Positions 40,852 to 49,077 of a stretch of 64,000 bases of DNA are shown in pieces. Under the pieces are notes generated by a model, which made no database searches, was not told the DNA's origin, and saw only the letters and a list, made by a program, of their open reading frames with translations. The position numbers and the translations under genes were made by a program. How positions within the stretch are numbered: the stretch's first letter is position 1; every line of letters begins with the position of its first letter. Origin of the DNA: Granulicella sp. S156 (GTDB lineage Bacteria; Acidobacteriota; Terriglobia; Terriglobales; Acidobacteriaceae); NCBI RefSeq assembly GCF_009766105.1, contig NZ_LMUH01000001.1:63187-127186 (forward strand), written 5' to 3'.

Positions 40852-42135
40852 ATGGCGAATATTCCCAATACCGTTTCAGCAAAGAGACCTAGCTTACGCG
40901 CGCTAGGGGCAACAAACTTTTTCCTCGCAGATGTTCAAACAGGGCTTGGCCCCTTTCTTGCCGCTTATCTTGCCGGCGCTGGATGGGCAGCCGGCCGCGT
41001 CGGCATGGTGTTGACGCTCGGCGGCATCATCACCGTCGTCTTGCAGACTCCTGCGGGCGCTATCGTCGATCAGGTTCGGTCCAAGCGGCTGATTTTGATC
41101 GGAGGCTCGCTCTTGTTGGCCACAGGCGCAGTTCTTCTCTCAATCACCGCCGCGCCGTGGGCGGTGCTCACGTCTCAGGTCCTGGTAGGCGGAGCTGGGC
41201 CATTTCTGGCTCCAACCCTTGCAGCAATCACCATGGGGTTGGTTGGCGTCAGATACTTTGATCGTCAGTTTGGCAAGAATCAATCGTTCAATTCCGCTGG
41301 AAACGTCTTTTGCGCTCTGCTCATTGCGGGAGTCAGTAGGCCCTTCGGAAATCGAGCCATCTTTATTACTGCAGCAGTGCTCACGATTCCGACAATTCTC
41401 TCCGTCCTGTTCATTCGTCGGGACGACATCGACTATGAGATGGCGAGGGGCGGCTGCGAGCGCCAGGAAGAGGCCACGAGCACAAAAGCTGCCTCCATCA
41501 TGAGCACGCTGCTCAGAGATCGCGTGCTTCTTGTATTTCTCGTCTGCGCCTTCTTCTTTCACTTCGCGAATGCGGCCATGCTCCCGCAGCTGGGAGAGAT
41601 GCTCGCGAAAGGAGCTAAAGAGACGGCGGCTCCCTTTATGTCCGCATGCATCATCGTTACGCAGGTCGTGATCATGCTATCTGCGACAGCCATCGGCCGG
41701 TATGCCAATGTGCATGGTCGGAAACACTTGCTCCTCCTTGGCTTCGGAGTGCTTCCACTCAGAGCGTTGCTGTACACCCTGACACACAACACTGCTGGAC
41801 TGATTGCCATCCAACTGCTGGATGGTGTGGCGAATGCCATCTTTGGGGTCGTCTCTGTTCTGGTCGTCGCCGACCGCACGCGAGGAACAGGACGTTTCAA
41901 TCTTGTACAAGGGGGACTTGCAACTGCGGTCGGGTTAGGAGCGGCACTCAGCACCACATTCGGCGGCAAGCTGATTCAGCACTATAGCTTTCGGGCTTCG
42001 TTTCTTAGCTTAGGGGGTGTGGCCGCGATTGCCTTCATTCTCTTGTGGCTCGGCGTACCGGAAACACTGAGTGGCCGCATCCAATCGGAAGGCGATTCAA
42101 AGATTGCACCTCGCCTGCAAGAGGGCTCGTTATGA
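40852..42135 (+). CDS. MFS transporter
   Basis: A 427-residue protein with about 12 membrane helices in two halves joined by a charged loop (about residues 190-215). Motif A-like sequences occur after helices 2 and 8 (GAIVDQVRSKRLILIGG; IGRYANVHGRKHLLLLG). The N-terminal FFLADVQTGLGPFLAAYL is like MFS members of unknown substrate found beside metal or drug genes. ATG 40852 is preferred; a TTG three codons earlier lies inside the hairpin. No clear Shine-Dalgarno is visible. The ArsB-like gene follows after 59 bases. Confidence 0.83.
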   Translation: MANIPNTVSAKRPSLRALGATNFFLADVQTGLGPFLAAYLAGAGWAAGRVGMVLTLGGIITVVLQTPAGAIVDQVRSKRLILIGGSLLLATGAVLLSITAAPWAVLTSQVLVGGAGPFLAPTLAAITMGLVGVRYFDRQFGKNQSFNSAGNVFCALLIAGVSRPFGNRAIFITAAVLTIPTILSVLFIRRDDIDYEMARGGCERQEEATSTKAASIMSTLLRDRVLLVFLVCAFFFHFANAAMLPQLGEMLAKGAKETAAPFMSACIIVTQVVIMLSATAIGRYANVHGRKHLLLLGFGVLPLRALLYTLTHNTAGLIAIQLLDGVANAIFGVVSVLVVADRTRGTGRFNLVQGGLATAVGLGAALSTTFGGKLIQHYSFRASFLSLGGVAAIAFILLWLGVPETLSGRIQSEGDSKIAPRLQEGSL

Positions 42136-42194
42136 GAGAGTATGGTTTACTAGGCCCAAGCAAAAATGGAAGGAAGTGGTAGGCAATAGTGCCC

Positions 42195-43463
42195 ATGCTC
42201 TCGCACGTTCTATTACCACTGATTGTTGCCGTCAGCATCCTGCTGATGCTCATTCGCCCGCGAGCCATTGCCGAGGTCTACTGGATCGGTGGCGGCGCTG
42301 CCTTACTCCTTCTCCTGCGTCTTGTACCCCTACAGCTTGCCGGTAAAGCTGTCGCGGAAGGCTCCGATGTCTATCTTTTCCTGATCGGCATGATGCTGTT
42401 ATCAGAACTCGCTCGAGAGCACGGTGTCTTCAACTGGCTTTCGTCCGTGGCTGTGCGCAGCGCGAATGGATCGTGTTCTCGTCTCTTCACTCTGGTTTAT
42501 GGTGTGGGAACGCTGGTGACAATCTTTATGTCGAACGATGCTACAGCGGTCGTTCTGACACCTGCGATTCTGACGGCGATACGCAAGGCGAAAGTCGAAC
42601 CGCTTCCATATCTATTCATCTGCGCGCTAATCGCGAATGCGGCTTCTTTTGTCCTGCCGATCTCCAATCCTGCAAATCTGGTTGTCTTCCATGCTGGTAT
42701 GCCTCCGCTGGGGCAGTGGCTTCTCTCGTTCGGTATACCGTCCATACTCTCCATCGCTGCGACGTACGCTGTGATGCGGTACTTATTTCGCAGAGAGCTC
42801 TGCGCTGCCATTGAGTGCGAAGTCGAAGCTGAACCCTTGAGCGGCGATGGCAAGCTCGTTCTAGGCGGGCTCTTCCTCATGGTCGTAGTGCTGCTGACTG
42901 CCTCCTCTCTTAGAAAGGACCTGGGCCTGCCAACATGTCTGGTTGCGCTCGTAATCACAGCCTGCGTCTCTCTGAGGGCGCGCAGTAATCCTCTCAAGCT
43001 CTTTCGTGAAATCAGTTGGGGCACGCTGGTATTGGTCGCTGGACTTTTCATCATGGTGGATGCCGTGGAAAGCATTGGCGCGCTACATCTCACCGAGTCC
43101 TGGCTAGTCTGGGTGCAGAAACTTCCTTCAGTAACAGGCGCTCTCGTTACTGGCTTGGCAGTAGGCGTCGCGAACAACCTAGTCAATAACCTGCCTCTGG
43201 GGTTGATCGCAGGAAGTACTCTGCACGCCGTCCACACGAAAGGCCTGCTCGCGAATGCTGTACTGATCGGTGTCGATCTTGGGCCAAATCTCTCCGTCAG
43301 CGGGTCGCTGGCAACGATCCTCTGGTTGCTTGCTTTACGCAAGGAGAAGCTCGACGTGAGCTTCTGGGATTTCCTCAAGGTTGGCGCGGTCGCAATGCCT
43401 ATCGCGCTTTTGCTTTCGCTGGGTGGCGCAATGCTGGTGCAGATACTGTTTCAATCGACATAG
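42195..43463 (+). CDS. ArsB/NhaD-superfamily ion transporter
   Basis: A 422-residue protein of the ion transporter superfamily, about 11-12 helices. Seen: LFLIGMMLLSELAREHGVFNW, IFMSNDATAVVLTPAILTAI and the second repeat NNLVNNLPLGLIAGSTL; the ND and NN sequences are the half-helix motifs of ArsB-type carriers. Length (about 425) equals that of ArsB, an arsenite efflux pump, but no arsR, arsC or arsA is adjacent, so arsenite is only the best guess. GTG at 42189 is an alternative start, nearer to an AGG. Confidence 0.82.
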   Translation: MLSHVLLPLIVAVSILLMLIRPRAIAEVYWIGGGAALLLLLRLVPLQLAGKAVAEGSDVYLFLIGMMLLSELAREHGVFNWLSSVAVRSANGSCSRLFTLVYGVGTLVTIFMSNDATAVVLTPAILTAIRKAKVEPLPYLFICALIANAASFVLPISNPANLVVFHAGMPPLGQWLLSFGIPSILSIAATYAVMRYLFRRELCAAIECEVEAEPLSGDGKLVLGGLFLMVVVLLTASSLRKDLGLPTCLVALVITACVSLRARSNPLKLFREISWGTLVLVAGLFIMVDAVESIGALHLTESWLVWVQKLPSVTGALVTGLAVGVANNLVNNLPLGLIAGSTLHAVHTKGLLANAVLIGVDLGPNLSVSGSLATILWLLALRKEKLDVSFWDFLKVGAVAMPIALLLSLGGAMLVQILFQST

Positions 43464-43469
43464 CAGTCT

Positions 43470-44141
43470 TCACTGCCAAATTTCATTCGCGCGTACCGCA
43501 AACCTTTGGATTGCGTTTCGGACTGAAAGTTCCGCTAACATCGGCTCGCCGTCTTCGATGGCCCGAACGATTGCCAGATGGCGTTCAATGTCTTCGGTCC
43601 AAGCCGCCGCGGGCTGGGAATTCGCCGCGGTTCTCATCGAGACAAAGGCGAAGAGCGGAACCAGCAGCGTGCGTGCCTGCTGCACCAGAAAATCGTTTCC
43701 TGTGAGTTCGCAGAGGCGCAGGTGAAAGAGCAGGTCGGCCTCCAATAGTTCGGAGACGCTCTCCCGTTGAATCGCCGCCCTCATCCGATAGATCGCATCG
43801 TGCAAGGATTTTAGGTCGGCTTTTGCCTGTGAGAGTAAGCGGGCTGCCAGGCCCTCCAGTGCAGACCTCACCTCGTAAATATGGGCTATATCGCGGGCCG
43901 TATAAGAGGTAACTCGAGCGCTTCGTCCGGAGTTCTTAGTCGCAAAGCCTTCGTTGATGAGGAGATTGATAGCTTCGCGCACAGAGGTCTGTGCGACTTC
44001 GAATTTACGCGCCCAGAACTTTTCAACGATTCGCTGGCCTTGAGGAAGAGTTCCGCGGATAATCTCTTCTTTCAACCTGGCAGCCAGCGTCTGCTTGATC
44101 AGCAGAGAAGGCTTGAGTTTCGAATCGTTGGAGGCAGCCAT
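43470..44141 (-). CDS. GntR-family regulator (FadR/FCD type)
   Basis: A 223-residue regulator. N-terminal winged helix: IKQTLAARLKEEIIRGTLPQ, then the recognition region VAQTSVREAINLLINEGFAT and wing NSGRSARVTSYT. C-terminal FCD ligand domain (about 85-215): VRSALEGLAARLL, DLLFHLRLCELTGNDFL and a late His (DIERHLAIVRAIEDG), where the metal-binding His/Asp set lies. It begins 29 bases after the RhaT-like gene stop and is the last gene of the SDR operon, so it probably represses that operon and itself and responds to a sugar acid. ATG 44141 is set by the domain edge. Confidence 0.87.
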   Translation of the reverse strand: MAASNDSKLKPSLLIKQTLAARLKEEIIRGTLPQGQRIVEKFWARKFEVAQTSVREAINLLINEGFATKNSGRSARVTSYTARDIAHIYEVRSALEGLAARLLSQAKADLKSLHDAIYRMRAAIQRESVSELLEADLLFHLRLCELTGNDFLVQQARTLLVPLFAFVSMRTAANSQPAAAWTEDIERHLAIVRAIEDGEPMLAELSVRNAIQRFAVRANEIWQ

Positions 44142-44170
44142 CTGATTGTCCCGATAGTAGCATCTGTCTG

Positions 44171-45169
44171 TTAGTGCGTTGAACTGGCCGCCATGGTAAT
44201 CGCCACAGCTAGCGTAAGAATGCCCAGCGAGAAGACCCCGATAGAGTGCTTCGAAGCTTTCTTCCACTCTCCAGAGAGCACCCCGGCAGCACAGGCCGTC
44301 AACACCATGGTGATCTGATAGATCGCCCAGCCGGCCGAATCCCCAAGACGGCCCAGTTGATACGTTGCCAGCCCATAGATCGCAACAGCGAAGATCCATA
44401 ACAGACCCATCAGCAGGCTCAGAAAGAAGTCGGGATATACAGAGCGCAATTTGTTCCAGCTGCGATTGCGTCCGAGGAGATACAAGGTGTAGGCAAGATT
44501 GGGCAGAAGGCCTCCAGCCAGAGCGACAGGCCACACTGCGAGAACCGCGAGCGACGGTGTCGCTCCGTGTCGCAGAGCCGCCTGTGTAAGAGGCTGTCCG
44601 AAGGAGAAGGAGAGGTTGAGCATGGAGGAGAGCACGCCGGAGATGACTGCGATCAGCAGTCCACCTCCATAGTTTTTCTCTTTCTGCATCTGACCCGGTG
44701 CTTCGCGCAACTTACCGGCCCATCCCGACAGCCCGACCCCAAAGATCATCAGGATGCAGCCCGACAGAAGCATCAAACTGTCCCGGCTCATCAGGCTGGC
44801 TTCGTGCCGTGCGAAGAAGGGAATCAGCGTGCCGAAGACGGTGCCTAGCCCAACTACCAGTGTGAAGCCCAACGCCATTCCAAGGCGAACTACAGCGAGG
44901 CCGAAGAGCACCTGCGCGATGCCCCAACCTATTCCGAAGAGAAAGGGCGGAAGCATCTCAGAGGCGCTGACGGAGAGGTAGAGTGCAGGCCAGTGCGGCA
45001 GCGTCAGCCACGCCAGAGCACAAGGTACGACCACCAGCGAGACGATGCTGAAGATAAGCCAGGAACACTCCCATGGCCAGGTGCGGATACGTCTGAGCGG
45101 AAGCATGCAGTTGCCAACCAGCACACCACCCAGCAGCGATAGTCCAATACCTAAGGTGTTCGAGCTCAT
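44171..45169 (-). CDS. RhaT-like sugar:H+ symporter
   Basis: A 332-residue membrane protein with ten predicted helices, related to the L-rhamnose:H+ symporter RhaT. Seen: the N-terminal GIGLSLLGGVLVGNCMLPLR followed by WPWECSWLIFSIVSLVVVP, FGIGWGIAQVLFGLAVVRLGMALGF in two pieces, and late QITMVLTACAAGVLSGEWK. Its ATG overlaps the dehydratase stop (45166-45169). In this operon it probably imports a 6-deoxy sugar such as L-fucose or L-rhamnose, or the matching acid; the choice is inference from context. Confidence 0.85.
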   Translation of the reverse strand: MSSNTLGIGLSLLGGVLVGNCMLPLRRIRTWPWECSWLIFSIVSLVVVPCALAWLTLPHWPALYLSVSASEMLPPFLFGIGWGIAQVLFGLAVVRLGMALGFTLVVGLGTVFGTLIPFFARHEASLMSRDSLMLLSGCILMIFGVGLSGWAGKLREAPGQMQKEKNYGGGLLIAVISGVLSSMLNLSFSFGQPLTQAALRHGATPSLAVLAVWPVALAGGLLPNLAYTLYLLGRNRSWNKLRSVYPDFFLSLLMGLLWIFAVAIYGLATYQLGRLGDSAGWAIYQITMVLTACAAGVLSGEWKKASKHSIGVFSLGILTLAVAITMAASSTH

Positions 45170-46386
45170 AGTAGGTCCGTGCTGCTTCCGGCTTCCTGGG
45201 GTGTCTGGTAACGCCCATCTCGTAGGTCGACGGGATGAACAAAGTGGGAGCTCAGATGCGGAATGTACTCCAGAAACTCTTCTGGATGGCCGATGGCGAT
45301 GCGGTTGAAGAGCACGAGGTGTTGATGAATCTGTCCCATGTCACCCACATGCGGAATAACGGGAACGCCAAACTTCTTCGCCAGCAGGCTCACCGTAATG
45401 AATTCGCTGATGCCGCCCAGCCGGGTGCAGTCGGGCTGCAGAAATCGCACGCAATCGGCCTGCAGATAATTTTTGAAGATCACCCGGTTGGGAACATGTT
45501 CTCCCAGTGCGAGAGCCAGCGGAGCGATGGCCCTCGCCAGTGTCTGATGGGCGAATACATCGTCAGGATGAGTGGGTTCCTCAATCCACAGTGGACGAAA
45601 GGCCCCAAGCTCTTTGCAGGCGATAAGGGCCTGGGGCAGAGTCCATTGTTGATTGGCGTCGAACATAATTGTGACCTTCTCGCCGGCTACCTTGCGCAGT
45701 CCCTGCGCGCGCGATAGATCGTGTTCGAGCGGACCGCCCACCTTTAGCTTGAAGGCTCCGAAGCCCTCATTAAGACTGCGCTTTACCTTGTCTTCAATCT
45801 GCGCCGCATCGTACTGGTACCAGCCGACGCTGGTGTCATAGCCCGGATATCCGGTGGTGAGAACACCCTCTCTGCCTGCGCGCGAAGGGAACTCGGCTTC
45901 CAATAGCTGCAGCGCCTCCGCGGCATCGAGCACGTCCTCCAGATAGCTCAGGTCGAGAAGTTGCACGACCTGAGCAGGGGAGAGCGAGAGCAGGAGCTTC
46001 CATAGAGGCACGCCGCGAGACTTTGCCCAGAGATCGAAGCAGGCGTTGGTGATGGAGGCCAGCGCGAGGTGTACGACTCCCTTGTGCGGCCCCAGCCAGC
46101 GAAGCTGTACATCGTCCGCAAGCTTGCGAAAGGTCGCTCCGAAGTTCGCCATCAGCTCTTCGATGTCCCGGCCTTTGAGTTGTTGTCCCAGTAGCTCGAT
46201 CGCTCCGCAAACCAGGTCATTGCCTCGGCCCATCGTCAACACCAGCCCGGTTCCGGTTAGTCCTGAGTCGAGCGTAATGAGGGTCACCGCGAACGAGTAC
46301 ACGGGGTCGGAGTGCACTGCGTCTGAGCCTGCGCCTGCTTCCAGTTTAAAGCGGCGATCCTGCGCTGAAATCTTCGTTACATTCAT
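45166..46386 (-). CDS. L-fuconate dehydratase-like enolase
   Basis: A 406-residue mandelate-racemase-type enolase closest to L-fuconate dehydratase. Catalytic set: K213 and K215 (FKLKVGG), metal ligands D243 (FDANQQW), E269 (WIEEPTHPDD) and E296 (LGEHVPNR), and H346 (IPHVGDMG). The N-terminal SDAVHSDPVYSFAVTLI, MGRGNDLV and LRWLGPHKGVVHLA are typical of that enzyme. It removes water from L-fuconate to give 2-keto-3-deoxy-L-fuconate. Start ATG 46386 overlaps the SDR stop by 4 bases, and the stop overlaps the transporter start, so all three are coupled. About 30 residues shorter than the Xanthomonas enzyme at the C-terminus. Confidence 0.87.
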   Translation of the reverse strand: MNVTKISAQDRRFKLEAGAGSDAVHSDPVYSFAVTLITLDSGLTGTGLVLTMGRGNDLVCGAIELLGQQLKGRDIEELMANFGATFRKLADDVQLRWLGPHKGVVHLALASITNACFDLWAKSRGVPLWKLLLSLSPAQVVQLLDLSYLEDVLDAAEALQLLEAEFPSRAGREGVLTTGYPGYDTSVGWYQYDAAQIEDKVKRSLNEGFGAFKLKVGGPLEHDLSRAQGLRKVAGEKVTIMFDANQQWTLPQALIACKELGAFRPLWIEEPTHPDDVFAHQTLARAIAPLALALGEHVPNRVIFKNYLQADCVRFLQPDCTRLGGISEFITVSLLAKKFGVPVIPHVGDMGQIHQHLVLFNRIAIGHPEEFLEYIPHLSSHFVHPVDLRDGRYQTPQEAGSSTDLL

Positions 46387-47144
46387 AGTCGGTATCCAAG
46401 CTCGGCGCCACCGCTCACCGGCAAGATACATCCGGTAATGAAGCGTGCCGCTGGTGATAGTAAAAATACGGAGGCGTCCGCGATCACATCGCCTCCCGGG
46501 CAATACCCAAGCGGGTGGATCCGATCCAGGTAGGATTCGATCTCGGCGGGATTTTCCTGTTCCGTAGACCACTGACGCAACATTGGCGTCCAGACCCCTG
46601 CAGGACATACGGCGTTGACTCTTATCCCGTCAGAGGCGTAGTCCAGGGCCATGGCCTTGGTCAGGGAGATCATTCCGCCCTTCGTCGCTACATACGCCGC
46701 ATGGTTCGTCTGGCCCATAGTGCCTACCATGCTTGCAGTGTTCAGGATCGATCCACGCGAGGCTTTCAGCGAGGTGTAGCAGGCTTTCGCTGTCCAGAAG
46801 ACCGATTTCAAATTCACGCAAAGCAGGCGGTCCCACTCCTCTTCTTCTGTCAGGTGCAGAGGCTTTGAGGGCATGCTGATGCCGGCATTGTTATGAACGG
46901 CATCGATGCCCCCGAACTCTGCAAGGACCTGTGCCACGGCCTTCGTCACCGAGGCTCCATCTGCAACGTCGCAAGAGACCCCGAAGGCGCCGAGTTCCTG
47001 CACGGCCTTCTCGGTTTGTTCATGATCGACATCGGCTATGGCGACGCGGGCGCCTTCGCGTAGGTATGCGCGAGCGCACTCCAAGCCAATTCCTTGAGCG
47101 CCGCCCGTAATCAGAATGCATTTTCCCTGCAATTGCCCTGGCAT
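46383..47144 (-). CDS. SDR oxidoreductase, likely L-fucose-type dehydrogenase
   Basis: A 253-residue classical short-chain dehydrogenase: TGGAQGIG cofactor motif (13-20), NNAG (85-88), catalytic S138, Y151 and K155 (YVATK). IADVD suggests preference for NAD. The C-terminal VSGGAELGYRL and VWTPM resemble the HSD17B14 group, whose human member is an L-fucose dehydrogenase. With the adjacent fuconate dehydratase it most likely oxidises L-fucose to the lactone; 2-keto-3-deoxyfuconate dehydrogenase is the alternative. ATG 47144 has GGAGCAGG upstream, which decides the start. Confidence 0.86.
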   Translation of the reverse strand: MPGQLQGKCILITGGAQGIGLECARAYLREGARVAIADVDHEQTEKAVQELGAFGVSCDVADGASVTKAVAQVLAEFGGIDAVHNNAGISMPSKPLHLTEEEEWDRLLCVNLKSVFWTAKACYTSLKASRGSILNTASMVGTMGQTNHAAYVATKGGMISLTKAMALDYASDGIRVNAVCPAGVWTPMLRQWSTEQENPAEIESYLDRIHPLGYCPGGDVIADASVFLLSPAARFITGCILPVSGGAELGYRL

Positions 47145-47192
47145 ATACCTGCTCCAAGTTTCAAACGAATAGGCGTTCGTGTGCCGAGTGGA

Positions 47193-47222
47193 AGTATATG
47201 TTTGAGCGCTCAAAATTGTCCA
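47193..47222 (-). promoter_or_regulatory. Candidate promoter with palindromic operator for the SDR-dehydratase operon
   Basis: On the minus strand TGGACA (47217-47222) and TATACT (47193-47198) are a -35 and -10 pair with 18-base spacing, each one mismatch from consensus. The spacer contains TTTGAGCGCTCAAA (47201-47214), a perfect 14-bp palindrome, the classic place for a repressor. The expected transcript start is about 40 bases before the SDR ATG. The operon's own GntR regulator is the obvious candidate to bind. Confidence 0.65.
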
Positions 47223-47659
47223 ATAGCTGTTTTGCTTTTCTTGTTGTCATTCCCGTAGGGAATCTGCTGTTTAGGTTGTCACGAGTGCCAAAGGCGGCTC
47301 CAGTGCGGCATAGGGTGCTAGCCCATACGGGAGAGAAGCATGTTACGAGGGAAGAAGAGGATTTAGCAAAATCAGCAGAGTGGCATGGCACCAGCCCTGA
47401 AGGGGCGGTATATCCCAGCCTTGTATCTTTCGAAGTGAAGCGTAAAGATAGTTTGCGTTTCGGCGGAGAGGCCGTTCCCAGCCGAGGCCTGCGGAGCAGA
47501 GCCTGAGCCCCAGATCGGCCCTCCGTCCCTCTCTTTTAACACCGTGGAGAATCGAAGGCCGTAGAGCCTGCATGATCAAGGTCGGTGCGAAGAGTTAGCC
47601 CGTTCGCGCGGGTAGGGACGGACGAGCCGGAGCCCTATCTTAGCAAACGGAGAAGGTCG
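47223..47659. other. Repeat-bearing gap and left side of the IS110 element
   Basis: No gene is seen. It holds a small ATTCCC-GTA-GGGAAT palindrome (47249-47263), one copy of the short hairpin-ATATC repeat (47394-47414), a GC-rich tract, and, from about 47530, sequence that runs into the transposase leader with small hairpins such as CCCG/CGGG near 47598-47611. In IS110-type elements this noncoding end can encode the guide (bridge) RNA; the left end cannot be placed by eye. Confidence 0.5.
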
Positions 47660-48735
47660 ATGATCAAGTCCTTTACCCCTGAGCGTGAGCCGTGCAGCCG
47701 CGAAGCGAATATCTTCTGCGGTATCGATGTGGGAGCTGAGACCCTGGTGGTGGCGGTTCAACCGGATCAGCACCGAGAGTTCCCCAACAGCTCTTGCGGG
47801 CATCGACAGCTGATCGCCTGGTTAGGCAAGTTCGGGTTCACGCGGGTCACGTTGGAAGCCACCGGGATTTACTGGCTGGATCTAGGGTTGGCTCTGGACG
47901 CGGCTGCCGGGATCGAGTGCGCGGTGCTCAACCCCAAGTCCGCCCATAACTTCGCCAAGACCCTGGGGCGGCGCTCCAAGACCGATAAGTTGGATGCGCA
48001 GTCCCTGGCCGAGTACAGTCGGCGGATGGGCTTCATCGCCTGGCGCCGGCCAAGCGTGGAAGCTCTGCAACTGCGCTCTCTTAGCCGCCATATCGAATCG
48101 CTCACCATCGAGCGGGTGCGGGATAGCAACCGGCTGCACGCGGCTGAAGCCACAGCCTCAACACCCCGTTGCGTGTTGCAGGATCTGCGCCGGTCGCTCA
48201 AGGCGATGGAGAAACGTATCCGCGACCTGCGTTCGGCGGCGGTCCAGCTGATCCGGACACACGAAGTTCTCCGCCAACAGTTCCAACTGCTGATCGCCAT
48301 GCCAGGCATCGCCGACATCAGCGCCGTGCACCTGCTGGGAGAACTGGCTGCGCTGCCGTCCGGCCTGTCGGTGCGAGAGTGGGTCGCCTACAGCGGCCTC
48401 GATCCCGCCCACCAGGTCTCTGGCACTTCGGTCCACAAGCCATCCAGAATCAGCCGCTCTGGAAGTCGTCACTTGCGACGAGCCCTCTACATGCCCGCGC
48501 TGGTGGCCTCACGCCGTGATCCGCATCTCAAGGCCTTCTACCAGGCCCTGCTCAGCCGTCACAAAGCAAAGCTCCACGCTCTGATCGCCGTCGCTCGAAA
48601 GATCCTCCATGCCATCTATGGCATCTTCAAGCACCAAACTCCCTACAATGGCGCTCTCCTCTTCCCTAACCTCACCCCCACTGATTAGAAACTCTTCTCT
48701 CTACTCTCAAAAAACTTGCTTCTCAAGAGAGAATC
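47530..48735 (+). mobile_element. IS110-family insertion sequence (approximate limits)
   Basis: The transposase frame plus about 130 bases upstream and about 45 downstream. IS110 elements lack clear terminal inverted repeats and make no or very short target duplications, so the limits given are estimates. Hairpin repeats lie on both sides (47394-47414; 48735-48752 and 48776-48796), fitting the family's taste for repeated palindromes as targets. There is no passenger gene. Confidence 0.6.
47660..48688 (+). CDS. IS110-family transposase
   Basis: A 342-residue DEDD-type transposase. The RuvC-like N-terminal domain has D23 (CGIDVGAE), E66 (VTLEATGIYW), D109 and D112 (RRSKTDKLDAQSLAEY). The C-terminal Tnp_20 domain has the HhH-like LIAMPGIADISAVHLLGEL, WVAYSGLDPAHQVSGTS and the serine-bearing region ISRSGSRHLRRALYMPALVA. 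IS110 enzymes recombine DNA with the guidance of an RNA from the element's noncoding end. The ATG is set by GGAGAAGG (47649-47656). The frame is complete, so the element may be active. Confidence 0.93.
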   Translation: MIKSFTPEREPCSREANIFCGIDVGAETLVVAVQPDQHREFPNSSCGHRQLIAWLGKFGFTRVTLEATGIYWLDLGLALDAAAGIECAVLNPKSAHNFAKTLGRRSKTDKLDAQSLAEYSRRMGFIAWRRPSVEALQLRSLSRHIESLTIERVRDSNRLHAAEATASTPRCVLQDLRRSLKAMEKRIRDLRSAAVQLIRTHEVLRQQFQLLIAMPGIADISAVHLLGELAALPSGLSVREWVAYSGLDPAHQVSGTSVHKPSRISRSGSRHLRRALYMPALVASRRDPHLKAFYQALLSRHKAKLHALIAVARKILHAIYGIFKHQTPYNGALLFPNLTPTD

Positions 48736-49077
48736 TGGGGCGCAAGCCCCAGGTAAGAGGCCAACTTTGGATCAAGCGCTGAAAGCGCGATATATCTCGG
48801 CTGCTCCGGCAAGATGCGCCAGACGTTCGACCGTCAAACTCCTGTGTGAATCAGATCGAAACGGTACAAACAACTTGTTGAGGCACAGACCGGAAGACTC
48901 GAGCATCTTTGGTGGCTCCTTTGCGATTACGTCTGTTGCAGGCTCTGGCGTGTTGGCTACAGGGTGGCTGGTTCCAGACGCTCAAGTCGCAAACAACACG
49001 CTGTATGTATCCACAGCCTCAGGTGTTCCCTCAAAAGGTGGCGGGTGTGGCTCATGCTCTATAGCCGTTACAAGTAG
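48689..49077. other. Gap right of the IS element with hairpin repeats
   Basis: The gap holds CTGGGGC/GCCCCAG (48735-48752, loop GCAA) and a GCGCT-GAA-AGCGC repeat followed by GATATATC (48776-48796). From about 48890 to 49070 a plus-strand frame reads like a secreted-protein fragment (GSFAITSVAGSGVLATGWLV), but it has no start, motif or partner. I see no supported gene. Confidence 0.5.
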
